DNA from: Micromonospora sp. DSM 45708
Lineage (GTDB): Bacteria; Actinomycetota; Actinomycetes; Mycobacteriales; Micromonosporaceae
Direction: 5' to 3'
DNA length: 64,000 nt
NCBI RefSeq assembly: GCF_039566955.1
Contig: NZ_CP154796.1
Location: 62,001-126,000, forward strand
Shown here: in pieces, positions 37,365 through 44,837 of the stretch
How the letters are laid out: every line of letters starts with the position of its first letter
How positions within the stretch are numbered: the stretch's first letter is position 1
Translations under genes and position numbers: made by a program
Notes under the pieces: generated by a model
What the model was told of the DNA's origin: nothing
Seen by the model: only the letters and a program-made list of their open reading frames with translations
Databases searched by the model: none

Positions 37365-37558
37365 CGGCGGGGCTGTCTCCGGCCGCCTAGCGGCCACCGG
37401 CACCAAGGGTTTCTCACACCCCCCGAACGCCCGGCAGCGGCGCCGTCGCACGTACCCGTGATCCGTTCCTAGCTCAGGGTCCCGCGCGTGGTGCGACTAC
37501 CACCGGCTTCGATCTCCGCGCGCAGGCTCACCACCCATCTTCACCAGGGAGTGATCTG

Positions 37559-38407
37559 ATGAGTCGCGACACCGCACTCGTCTCGGCCGAGTGGGCCGAG
37601 AAGAACCTCGACGTCCCGGGCGTCGTCTTCGTCGAGGTCGACGAGGACACCTCGGCCTACGACACCGGCCACCTCGCCGGCGCCATCAAGCTCGACTGGC
37701 GGACCGACCTCCAGGACCAGGTCCGCCGGGACTTCGTCAACCAGGAGCAGTTCGCGAAGCTGCTCTCCGAGCGGGGCATCGCCAACGACGACACCGTCAT
37801 CCTCTACGGCGGCAACAACAACTGGTTCGCCGCGTACGCGTACTGGTACTTCAAGCTCTACGGCCACCGTGACGTCAAGCTGCTCGACGGCGGTCGCAAG
37901 AAGTGGGAGCTGGACGCCCGCCCGTTGGTCACCGACGCGGTGACCCGCCCGGCCACGCAGTACGTCGCGCAGGCGCCGGACACCTCGATCCGCGCGTTCC
38001 GCGACGAGGTGGTCGACGCCATCGGCACCAAGAACCTGGTCGACGTGCGCAGCCCCGACGAGTACGCCGGCCGGCTGCTCGCCCCGGCCCACCTGCCGCA
38101 GGAGCAGGCGCAGCGCGCCGGCCACGTGCCGACCGCGATCAGCGTGCCGTGGTCGAAGGCGGCCAACGAGGACGGCACGTTCAAGTCCGACGACGAGCTG
38201 CGCAAGATCTACGCCGACGCCGGGCTGGACGACGGCAAGGAGACCATCGCCTACTGCCGGATCGGCGAGCGCTCCTCGCACACCTGGTTCGTGCTCCAGG
38301 AGCTGCTCGGGCACCGGAACGTGAAGAACTACGACGGTTCCTGGACCGAGTACGGCTCGCTGGTCGGCGTGCCGGTGGCGCTCGGCGACGAGCCCGGGGA
38401 GGCCTGA
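37559..38407 (+). CDS. Thiosulfate sulfurtransferase, CysA2-like (two rhodanese domains)
   Basis: The 282-residue protein has two rhodanese domains. The first contains VFVEVDEDTSAYDTGHLAGA and YGGNNNWFAAYAYWYFKLYG; the second holds the active Cys233 in AYCRIGERSSHTWF and ends NYDGSWTEYGSLVG. It is very close to mycobacterial CysA2/CysA3, which despite the name are sulfurtransferases and not the sulfate ABC ATPase. It moves sulfane sulfur from thiosulfate or a persulfide to thiols. It starts the two-gene unit with sseC, 195 bases after the leader peptide. Confidence 0.95.
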   Translation: MSRDTALVSAEWAEKNLDVPGVVFVEVDEDTSAYDTGHLAGAIKLDWRTDLQDQVRRDFVNQEQFAKLLSERGIANDDTVILYGGNNNWFAAYAYWYFKLYGHRDVKLLDGGRKKWELDARPLVTDAVTRPATQYVAQAPDTSIRAFRDEVVDAIGTKNLVDVRSPDEYAGRLLAPAHLPQEQAQRAGHVPTAISVPWSKAANEDGTFKSDDELRKIYADAGLDDGKETIAYCRIGERSSHTWFVLQELLGHRNVKNYDGSWTEYGSLVGVPVALGDEPGEA

Positions 38408-38408
38408 C

Positions 38409-38741
38409 ATGACCGCTCCCACGGCTCCCACCGCTGCCGGTTGCGCCGCGCCGGACCAGGCCGCCCCGCTCCCGGCCAGCCTGGACCTGGAGAAGGAAAC
38501 CGTCATCACCGGTCAGGTGCTGGCCGAGTCCGGCGAGGTCGTGCCGGGCGCGTACGTCCGGCTGCTCGACTCGACCGGTGAGTTCACCGCCGAGGTGGTC
38601 ACCTCGGCGGCCGGCCAGTTCCGGTTCTTCGCCGCGCCGGGCTCGTGGACGCTGCGGGCGCTCTCCCGGCACGGCAACGGCGACACCGCCGTGACCGCCG
38701 CCCGGGGCATCAACGAGGTCACCGTCACCGTCAAGGCGTAA
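38409..38741 (+). CDS. sseC: SseC-like protein (DUF1416)
   Basis: The 110-residue protein has a Thr/Ala-rich start with one Cys (TAAGCAAPD) and a single beta-sandwich domain: VITGQVLAESGEVVPGAYVR, EFTAEVVTSAAGQFRFFAAP and LRALSRHGNGDTAV. This is DUF1416, found in mycobacteria as SseC directly after cysA2/cysA3, the same order as here with one base between. It resembles a carboxypeptidase-regulatory-like fold and may be a sulfur carrier or partner of the rhodanese; this is not proven. Its TAA stop begins a GGGGCCCC repeat. Confidence 0.92.
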   Translation: MTAPTAPTAAGCAAPDQAAPLPASLDLEKETVITGQVLAESGEVVPGAYVRLLDSTGEFTAEVVTSAAGQFRFFAAPGSWTLRALSRHGNGDTAVTAARGINEVTVTVKA

Positions 38742-38770
38742 GAAGGGGCCCCCGCTCAACACCTCCGCAC
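38739..38770 (+). repeat. TAAGA/GGGGCCCC repeat element (half copy)
   Basis: The sequence starts with the sseC stop codon: TAAGAAGGGGCCCCCGCT, then CAACACCTCCGCACC. It matches the first half of the elements at 25611 and 45941 but lacks the second GGGGCCCC. Confidence 0.65.
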
Positions 38771-38780
38771 CACGCGCATC

Positions 38781-38823
38781 GGCTCGGGCCGGTCGCCCCG
38801 TCCAGGGGTGACCGGCCCGAGCC
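38781..38823 (+). terminator. Strong hairpin terminator of the sulfurtransferase operon
   Basis: Arms 38781-38799 and 38805-38823 pair over 19 bases with a single mismatch and a five-base loop. It lies 40 bases after the sseC stop. Confidence 0.85.
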
Positions 38824-38936
38824 GTGCCGGGGCCACCGGGTCAGAACGTGCGCCCCTGGGGCCGTTTCGTACCAAGATCTACGGCGGGGTGACCGGCCAC
38901 GGTCATCGGGTCGCCGGGGCGTGACACCATGGCCCG

Positions 38937-39803
38937 GTGAGCGGTGCCGTCCAGCCGGGGTACGCCCCGCCGTCCCGACCCGACCAGCAGGCCCCCGGCC
39001 AGCAGGCGCCCGACCCGCGTCGGCAACGCCGGCTGGTGGCCGTGACGGTGGTCTGGGCCGTGCTGCTCGCCGGGCTGACCTGGTGGTCGGTGCGCCACGA
39101 CCCGCCCACCGTCAAGGAGCAACGTTCGCTGAGTCAGGCCGGCCCGGTGGTGGACCGGGCGATCGGTGAACTGACCGCCGCGGTCGGGACGGCCGGGGTG
39201 CCGGCGCTCCTGCCGGACCGGCTGGAGCGGGGCTGCCGCGTGACGCCGCTCGACGACGGCGTGTCGCTGGAACGCGGCGTCGAGGTGGCGACCGGCGACG
39301 ATGACGTCCGCGAGGTGCTGCGCCGGGTGGCCGACCGGCTGCCGCCGCAGTGGCGGGCGGGCGTCTCGACGTTCGACGGCGAGCCGCTGCTGCGCGCCGA
39401 CGCCGGCGACTTCGTGGCGGTCGAGGGCCGGTCCGGCGGGCCCGGTCGGGTGCTGCTGACCGCCGACACCGGCTGCCGTCCGGCCGGTGACGGCTACCGG
39501 GCACCGGCCGCCGACGCCGCCGCCGAGTCGGCCGCGCTGGCCCGTGCGCTGGGCCGCTGGGGCGGCCCGACCGGGACGGTCCAGGTGCTGACCGCGCCGT
39601 GCCCGGGCGGCGGGACGGCCCGGACCGCCCGGGGCGAGGCCACCGTGGCGGCCGACCAGCCGCTGGCCGCCGCGTTCGGCACGGGCGCCGCGCCGGTGGT
39701 GGACTCCGCCGACCGGTACGCCCGCCCGGGTGAACCGGCGGTGCTGGCGGAACGGGTCGACGGGCGGGTCCGGGTGGCGGTCACCAGCCCCTGCCGCGCC
39801 TGA
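38937..39803 (+). CDS. Single-pass membrane protein, unknown function
   Basis: The 288-residue protein has a Pro/Gln-rich cytoplasmic start, one membrane helix (LVAVTVVWAVLLAGLTWWSV, about 34-53) and an extracytoplasmic domain with three Cys residues (RGCRV, DTGCRP, TAPCP) and one at the end (SPCRA), fitting two disulfides. No family is recognised. It ends ten bases from the convergent debranching enzyme gene. The GTG start has no clear ribosome site. Confidence 0.7.
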   Translation: MSGAVQPGYAPPSRPDQQAPGQQAPDPRRQRRLVAVTVVWAVLLAGLTWWSVRHDPPTVKEQRSLSQAGPVVDRAIGELTAAVGTAGVPALLPDRLERGCRVTPLDDGVSLERGVEVATGDDDVREVLRRVADRLPPQWRAGVSTFDGEPLLRADAGDFVAVEGRSGGPGRVLLTADTGCRPAGDGYRAPAADAAAESAALARALGRWGGPTGTVQVLTAPCPGGGTARTARGEATVAADQPLAAAFGTGAAPVVDSADRYARPGEPAVLAERVDGRVRVAVTSPCRA

Positions 39804-39813
39804 CCCGGCCGGG

Positions 39814-41868
39814 TCAGGCCCGGTCGTTGTCGTCGTGCGGGGTGCGGCTGCGGCCCAGCGCGTCCACCAGGCCCCACCGGCCCGGGATGTCGAGCAGCTC
39901 CACCCGGCCCATCCCCGGCGGCACGGCCGGGTCGATGATCAGGTGTTCGCCCTGCGGCTCCAGCCCGAGCATGACGCGCAGCAGCAGCAGCGGAGTGCCG
40001 GCGGACCAGGCCTGCGGGCTGCACGCGGTCGGGTACTCCACCGGGTAGTCGGTGAGGCCGCGCTCGTAGCCGGCGAACGCCTCGGGGAGCCGACCGTCGA
40101 AGTAGCGGGACGCGTTCAGCATCGCGTCGCAGATCTGGCCGGCCTCCTCGCGGAAGCCGTACTTCCACAGCCCCCACGCGATGATCGAGTTGTCGAACGG
40201 CCACACGGTGCCGACGTGGTAGCCGATCGGGTTGTACCGGCCCTGGTCGTCGGCGAGCGTCCGCACGCCCCAGCCGGAGAAGAGGCGCGGGCCGAGCAGG
40301 TGCGCGGCGACCGCCGGTGCCCGGGCCTCGTCGACGATGCCGCTCCACAGCAGGTGGCCGATGTTCGAGGAGAGCGCGTCCACGTGCCGCCCCTGCGGGT
40401 CCAGCGCCAGCGCGTAGTACTCCCGGTCCGGGATCCAGAAGTCGCGGTTGAACCGCTCCTTCAGCGCCGCCGCCTCGCGTTCCAGGCGTTCCGCGTACGC
40501 CGGGTCCTGCCAGTGGGTCCGGGCCATCCGGGCGCCGCGCAGCTTGGCGTCGTACGCGTATCCCTGTAGTTCGCAGGTGGCGCGCGGGAACTCCGGCAGC
40601 CGGCCGTCGGAGTAGGAGATGGCGTCCGGGGAGTCCTTCCAGCACTGGTTCGGCAGCCCGGTCTCCGGGTTGCGGGACATGTACCAGACGTACCCGGTGC
40701 CGAGCAGGTCGCCGTACGTGTCGAGCCAGGCCAGCGCCGCCCGCGTCTCGTGCTCCAGTTGCCGCACCAGTTTTCCGTCCCCGGTCCACCGCTCGTACTC
40801 GTCGAGCAGGATCACGAAGAGCGCGGTGGTGTCGGCCGCGCCGTAGTACGGCGAGTGGGGCTGCTCCTCGAAGCCGGCGGTTTCGCCGTAGCGCAGCTCG
40901 TGCAGGATCTTTCCGGGCTCCTCGTCGCGGAAGTCGTCGATCCGGCCGCCCTGGAGCCCGGCCAGCATGAGGAGGGTCGGCTGGATCAGCTCGGGGAGGA
41001 ACGGCAGGATCTGGAGTGAGGTGAACATGCTGTCCCGGCCGAACAGCGTCATGAACCAGGGCAGGCCGGCGGCGACCAGCCGGACGCCGAGCGTGATCGA
41101 CTCGTACCGGAGCGCGGCCAGGTCGGTGAGGCTGCGCCGGTACGCCCCGGCCAGCGGCTGGCAGTCGCAGCCCAGCTTCGGTGCGTTGGCTGTCAGCGCC
41201 TGCTGGTCGGCCTCGATGGCCGCCACCGAGCGGTGCCCGCCCAGCGGCAGCGTGGCCCGGATGTCCTCACCCCGGGCCCCGTAGATCATGGTGGTGACGT
41301 GCAGCCGGGTGGTCCACTCGCCGTGCGGCTCGACGCGGATGCGGAACGTCATCCCGCCCCGGTCCACCTCGGCCGGGGCGGTGCTGCCGATCATCGCCTC
41401 CCGGTGGAACCCCTGCCGCCGGTAGGTGAGCCGCAGCCCGTTCTCCTCCACGGTGGGCGTGGTGCTGCCCTTCTTCTGCCGCTTGTGCTTGATCTCGAAC
41501 AGGTCGGCGAAGTCGGAGCCGATGTCGAGCCGGAGGCGGAACTCCTTCTCCTGATCGGCGTGGTTGAGCAGGGTCAGTTCCTCGTCGAAGCTGCCGCCGA
41601 TCGATCGGCTGCGGATCACCGAGACGGCCGCGTCCAGGTAGTGCGTCGGCTCGCCGGGCACCATGAAGAACCGCGTCTTGTACGACAGCGAGTCGTCGAT
41701 GGAGAGCGCGTGCAGCGGTTGGCCGTCCAGGGAGAGGATCCAGGTCGAGAGGAACCGGGTGTCGAAGGAGAACAACCCGGTGGGAAAGTCGAACGACGGC
41801 TCGATGTTGCCGCGACGGTCGCTGACCAGGAACGTGTTGCCGTCGAGGATGCTGACCCGTTCCTTCAC
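39814..41868 (-). CDS. Glycogen debranching N-terminal domain / amylo-alpha-1,6-glucosidase-like protein
   Basis: The 684-residue protein has an N-terminal beta domain of the GDE_N_bis type (ILDGNTFLVSDRRGNIEPSF; GLFSFDTRFLSTW) and a C-terminal (alpha/alpha)6 barrel. The barrel has LPWFMTLFGRDSMFTSLQIL, PYYGAADTTALFVILLDEY, GRLPEAFAGYERG and YHVGTVWPFDNSIIAWGL, a pattern shared with GH63/GH15-like glucosidases. It probably trims alpha-glucans or makes trehalose-like sugars available in the cytoplasm. It overlaps the SCP2 gene by four bases (GTGA), so the two are coupled. Confidence 0.9.
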   Translation of the reverse strand: MKERVSILDGNTFLVSDRRGNIEPSFDFPTGLFSFDTRFLSTWILSLDGQPLHALSIDDSLSYKTRFFMVPGEPTHYLDAAVSVIRSRSIGGSFDEELTLLNHADQEKEFRLRLDIGSDFADLFEIKHKRQKKGSTTPTVEENGLRLTYRRQGFHREAMIGSTAPAEVDRGGMTFRIRVEPHGEWTTRLHVTTMIYGARGEDIRATLPLGGHRSVAAIEADQQALTANAPKLGCDCQPLAGAYRRSLTDLAALRYESITLGVRLVAAGLPWFMTLFGRDSMFTSLQILPFLPELIQPTLLMLAGLQGGRIDDFRDEEPGKILHELRYGETAGFEEQPHSPYYGAADTTALFVILLDEYERWTGDGKLVRQLEHETRAALAWLDTYGDLLGTGYVWYMSRNPETGLPNQCWKDSPDAISYSDGRLPEFPRATCELQGYAYDAKLRGARMARTHWQDPAYAERLEREAAALKERFNRDFWIPDREYYALALDPQGRHVDALSSNIGHLLWSGIVDEARAPAVAAHLLGPRLFSGWGVRTLADDQGRYNPIGYHVGTVWPFDNSIIAWGLWKYGFREEAGQICDAMLNASRYFDGRLPEAFAGYERGLTDYPVEYPTACSPQAWSAGTPLLLLRVMLGLEPQGEHLIIDPAVPPGMGRVELLDIPGRWGLVDALGRSRTPHDDNDRA

Positions 41869-42251
41869 GCCGACCGCCGGACGTGCTCACGGGCGATTTC
41901 CCTCGGGTCCCGCGCGCCGGGCGGGTCGGGCAGGAAGCGGCGGAGCGCCAGGAACAGCACGACGTGCCCGCCGAACGTGGCCTCGTTGCGCAGCACCGCG
42001 GCCAGCCCGGCCTCCCGCCCGGTGACCAGCTCCTCGAAGAGCTGGGTGCCGACGGTCAGCACGGCGTCGGGTGGGCGGTCCTCCTCCCGGCGTACCCGGG
42101 CCGACCCGGGCGCCAGCGTCACGTACCAGTGCTCGGTGCGGTTGCCGTCGGTCAGGTCGATCCGGAGGGTGCCGCCGATCGGGCTGCGCAGCACGACGGG
42201 GGCGCGCGCCGGCAACGACGCGAAGAACCTTTCGATCGCCTCGCTCACCAT
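41865..42251 (-). CDS. SCP2 sterol-binding domain protein
   Basis: The 128-residue protein fits a stand-alone SCP2 domain: VVLRSPIGGTLRIDLTDGNR, HWYVTLAPGSARVRREEDRP, PDAVLTVGTQLFEELVTGR. These bind lipid or other hydrophobic ligands. ATG at 42251 and GTG at 42248 are both possible; TACCAT stands seven bases before the GTG, so a leaderless GTG start is attractive. Its end overlaps the debranching enzyme start, which implies a joint role, though the link between SCP2 and glucan breakdown is unclear. Confidence 0.8.
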   Translation of the reverse strand: MVSEAIERFFASLPARAPVVLRSPIGGTLRIDLTDGNRTEHWYVTLAPGSARVRREEDRPPDAVLTVGTQLFEELVTGREAGLAAVLRNEATFGGHVVLFLALRRFLPDPPGARDPREIAREHVRRSA

Positions 42252-42327
42252 CCGAATGGTAGGCGGGGAACAGGCATATCGGGTCAGGATCGGCGTACCG
42301 GTCAGAATGGACAACCCCGGAGGGTGG

Positions 42328-42690
42328 TCAGTAGACCAGGGCCTGCGCGCCCTCGGTCATGGCCTCCTCGACGAAGACCGCCGCACCCGCGATGCGGACA
42401 CCCGGGATCACGTCGTCCGGGCCGATGTTCCGCCGGGCCGCGCACTGGGTGCAGGCGGTCACCCGGCCGGTGGCCAGCACCACGTGCAGCAGCTCGCCCA
42501 GCGGCGCGGAATGCGGCAGCTCGAACGACTCCGCCCGCCCGGGCAGCGCGAACCAGGTCGACTCGCCGGTCAGCCAGAGCGACACGTCGACCCCGGCCGC
42601 AGCGGCAGTGGCGGCGACGGTGAACGCCTGGGCGCACCGCTCCGGGGCGTCCGCGCCGGCGGTGGCCTTGACGACGAGAGTGCGCGTCAT
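42328..42690 (-). CDS. DsrE/DsrF family protein
   Basis: The 120-residue protein resembles the DsrE sulfur-relay fold: LVVKATAGADAPERCAQAF, VSLWLTGESTWFALPG, LLHVVLATGRVTACTQCAARR with a C-x-x-C pair, and a C-terminal GAAVFVEEAMTEGAQALVY. Small DsrE proteins carry persulfide sulfur on a Cys at about this place. ATG at 42690 has TATGCT (agcata at 42698-42703 on the plus strand) seven bases upstream, a clean leaderless start. It diverges from a 34-residue membrane protein gene whose -10 box overlaps its own. Confidence 0.82.
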   Translation of the reverse strand: MTRTLVVKATAGADAPERCAQAFTVAATAAAAGVDVSLWLTGESTWFALPGRAESFELPHSAPLGELLHVVLATGRVTACTQCAARRNIGPDDVIPGVRIAGAAVFVEEAMTEGAQALVY

Positions 42691-42697
42691 GCCGTCC

Positions 42698-42707
42698 AGC
42701 ATAGGAT
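42698..42707. promoter_or_regulatory. Two overlapping divergent -10 boxes
   Basis: Minus strand TATGCT (42703-42698) serves dsrE; plus strand TAGGAT (42702-42707) serves the tiny membrane protein. They share two base pairs. Each is exactly seven bases from its ATG, so both transcripts are leaderless and two polymerases cannot bind at once. Confidence 0.75.
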
Positions 42708-42714
42708 GGCCCGG

Positions 42715-42819
42715 ATGGTTACCGAGATCGGGTTCGTCAGCCTGCTGGTCGCCGGTCTGGGCGCGCTCGCCGGCGGTCTGGTCTATGTCGCAGTCCGGAT
42801 AGCAAGAGGTAGATGGTGA
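42715..42819 (+). CDS. Tiny membrane protein (34 aa)
   Basis: The ORF encodes MVTEIGFVSLLVAGLGALAG followed by GLVYVAVRIARGRW: a short acidic start, one membrane helix and a basic end, which places the C-terminus inside. TAGGAT at 42702-42707 lies seven bases before the ATG. Its TGA overlaps the ATG of the nitrobindin gene (ATGGTGA), so the two are coupled in translation. The function is unknown; it could anchor or regulate the downstream protein. Confidence 0.75.
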   Translation: MVTEIGFVSLLVAGLGALAGGLVYVAVRIARGRW

Positions 42820-43403
42820 GTGAGAATCCGCTCCAGCCGCCGTGGCTGAACGCGCCGCCGGTCGACCCGTACCCGTACGAGGAGAGCCACGACCTGCGCG
42901 TCGGCCCCAAGCTGCACCCGAGCCTGGACGGGCTGCTGCCGTACATCGGGGTGTGGCGCGGCCGGGGTCGGGGCGGGTTCCCGACGATCGAGGACTTCGA
43001 CTACGCGCAGGAGATCCGGATCAGCCACGACGGCCGACCGTTCCTGTTCTACGAGTCCCGGGCGTGGCTCCTGGACGAGCAGAGCCGCCCGGTCCGCCCG
43101 GCCGGTCGCGAGGTGGGCTGGTGGCGTCCGGTGCTCGACGGTGACCGGGTCACCGACGAGATCGAGGCGCTGATGAGCGTGCCGACCGGCGTGATGGAGC
43201 TGCACATCGGCAAGCGCAAGGGCACCCAGATCGAGTTCGCCACCGACGCGGTCGTCCGTACGGGCACCGCGAAGGAGGTCACCGCCGGCGCCCGCCTGTT
43301 CGGCATCGTGGAGGGCGCCCTGCTCTACGCGCAGGAGATGGCCGCCATGGGCCACCCCCTGACCCCCCACCTCTCCGCCCGCCTGACCCGGGTAGCCGGC
43401 TGA
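42813..43403 (+). CDS. Nitrobindin family heme-binding protein (FABP-like)
   Basis: The 196-residue protein is a ten-strand beta-barrel of the nitrobindin type: LPYIGVWRGRGRGGFPTIED holds the G-x-W-x-G-x-G motif, and the barrel continues through YAQEIRISHDGRPFLFYESR to KEVTAGARLFGIVEGALLYA. Nitrobindins bind ferric heme and react with nitric oxide or peroxynitrite. The extra ~35 residues at the N-terminus are Pro-rich. It is coupled to the 34-residue membrane protein by a seven-base overlap. Confidence 0.9.
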   Translation: MVSENPLQPPWLNAPPVDPYPYEESHDLRVGPKLHPSLDGLLPYIGVWRGRGRGGFPTIEDFDYAQEIRISHDGRPFLFYESRAWLLDEQSRPVRPAGREVGWWRPVLDGDRVTDEIEALMSVPTGVMELHIGKRKGTQIEFATDAVVRTGTAKEVTAGARLFGIVEGALLYAQEMAAMGHPLTPHLSARLTRVAG

Positions 43404-43422
43404 CCTCCCACCCTTCCCGCGT

Positions 43423-43478
43423 TGATCAAGGAGTTCGCGTCACCGGAGAGATCGACTCCGACGCGAACTCCTTGATCA
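43423..43478. terminator. Perfect 19-base hairpin between convergent genes
   Basis: TGATCAAGGAGTTCGCGTC (43423-43441) is exactly complementary to 43460-43478, with an 18-base loop. The right arm contains the stop codon of the PabC-like gene. It should end transcription from both sides. A related but different inverted repeat occurs at 47944. Confidence 0.85.
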
Positions 43479-44336
43479 CCGCGTCCCGGTGGGGTGGGGG
43501 AAGCCCAGGAGGGTGTGCAGGTGCGGGGTCAGGGGCGAACGGGGGCGGGGGGTTCCGTCCAGGGAGGTGACCTCGGCGGGGCCGCGTAGCGAGCTGGTCA
43601 ACCAGATCGCCTCGGCCCCGTGCAGGTCGGCCACGGTGGGCAGCCGCTCGCCCGCCGTCAGGCCCAGCTCGGCCGCCCGGCCCAGCAGGTGGTGCGCGGT
43701 CACGCCGGGCAGCACGCCGGTGGCCGCCGCCGGCACGGTCAGCAGTGTGCCGGCGGTCAGCCACACCACGTTCGCGGTGGGCGCCTCCAGCACGTAGCCG
43801 TCCGTGGAGACCCAGAGCAGGTCGTCCACGCCGGCACGCCGCGCCCACCGTCGGGCGGCGGTGTTCGGCGCGTACGAGGTGGACTTCACACCGGCCGGCA
43901 GCCACCCCAGCTCGGGGCGGGACCGGGCGGTCACGCCGAGCGGCAGTGTGGCCACCGTCACCCCCAGGTGCCGGGCCCGTCGGGTGGCCGCCGGCACCTC
44001 GCCGAGCGTGGCGTACACCGTGGGCGGGCCGTCGCCCTCCGGCCCGCGCGTACAGACCAGCCGCAACGCGCCCTCGGTCTGCGCCGGCCAGCCCACCCGT
44101 ACCGCGTCCAGCAGCTCCACCAGCGCCTCGACCGGCGGCAGCGGCAGGTCGATCGCCGCCGCGCCGGCCCGCAGCCGGGCCAGGTGCTCGTCGCGCAACC
44201 AGGGACGGCCGGCGCGCAGGTGCAGCGTCTCGAACAGGCCGTCGCCGTGCAGGACGCCCAGGTCGTCGCCGCGCAGCACCGGCTCGCCGGCCGGGACCAG
44301 CCCCCGGCCGGGCACCGCCACCCGGATCGCCTCCAC
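43476..44336 (-). CDS. Class IV aminotransferase, aminodeoxychorismate lyase (PabC)-like
   Basis: The 286-residue PLP enzyme of fold type IV has DDLGVLHGDGLFETLHLRAG at the start, the catalytic Lys in PAGVKSTSYAPNTAARRWA, and VLEAPTANVVWLTAGTLLTV later. The ALRLVCTRG and KSTSYAPN features favour 4-amino-4-deoxychorismate lyase (folate synthesis) over branched-chain aminotransferase. No pabB is adjacent, so D-amino acid or other lyase activity is possible. The GTG at 44336 has TACGCT seven bases upstream (minus strand, 44349-44344): leaderless. Its stop codon lies in a hairpin arm. Confidence 0.82.
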   Translation of the reverse strand: MEAIRVAVPGRGLVPAGEPVLRGDDLGVLHGDGLFETLHLRAGRPWLRDEHLARLRAGAAAIDLPLPPVEALVELLDAVRVGWPAQTEGALRLVCTRGPEGDGPPTVYATLGEVPAATRRARHLGVTVATLPLGVTARSRPELGWLPAGVKSTSYAPNTAARRWARRAGVDDLLWVSTDGYVLEAPTANVVWLTAGTLLTVPAAATGVLPGVTAHHLLGRAAELGLTAGERLPTVADLHGAEAIWLTSSLRGPAEVTSLDGTPRPRSPLTPHLHTLLGFPHPTGTR

Positions 44337-44405
44337 GAGGCGCAGCGTAGTGGCGTACCCCGGCGGCGACCGGGACCGGCGCGGCGGCCGAACTATGATC
44401 GGAGG

Positions 44406-44837
44406 GTGTCGGAATCCTCCCTCGCGGAACTGCTCCGCTCGCGCGGGCTACGGCTCACGGCGCAGCGGCAGCTGGTCCTGCGGGCCGTCCTCGAACTGGG
44501 GCACGCCACCCCGGAGCAGGTGCACACGGCGGTCCGTGAGGTCGCGGCCGGGGTCAACATCACCACCATCTACCGCACGCTGGAGCTGCTGGAACGGCTC
44601 GGCCTGGTGACCCACACCCACCTGTCGCACGGCTCGCCGACCTACCACGCGGCCGGCGAGCACCAGCACGTGCACCTGGTGTGCCGGGAGTGCGGGGCGA
44701 TCGACGAGATCTCCCCGGAAATGCTCGGGCCGCTCGCCGACCAGCTCGCCCGGCAACGCGGATTTCAGGTCGACATCGGGCACGTGGCGCTCTTCGGGGT
44801 CTGCGGTCGGTGCGCACAGGACGGGGAACGCAAATGA
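44406..44837 (+). CDS. Fur family transcriptional regulator
   Basis: The 143-residue protein has the Fur winged helix (LLRSRGLRLTAQRQLVLRAV; NITTIYRTLELLERLGLV) and a metal domain (HQHVHLVCRECG, then FGVCGRCAQDG). The two C-x-x-C pairs bind structural zinc; HxHxH and Asp/Glu residues sense metal. The size and Cys4 site fit FurB/Zur as well as FurA; the metal is not settled. TATGAT at 44394-44399 lies six bases before the GTG (leaderless). Its TGA overlaps the ATG of the YgfZ-like gene. Confidence 0.9.
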   Translation: MSESSLAELLRSRGLRLTAQRQLVLRAVLELGHATPEQVHTAVREVAAGVNITTIYRTLELLERLGLVTHTHLSHGSPTYHAAGEHQHVHLVCRECGAIDEISPEMLGPLADQLARQRGFQVDIGHVALFGVCGRCAQDGERK

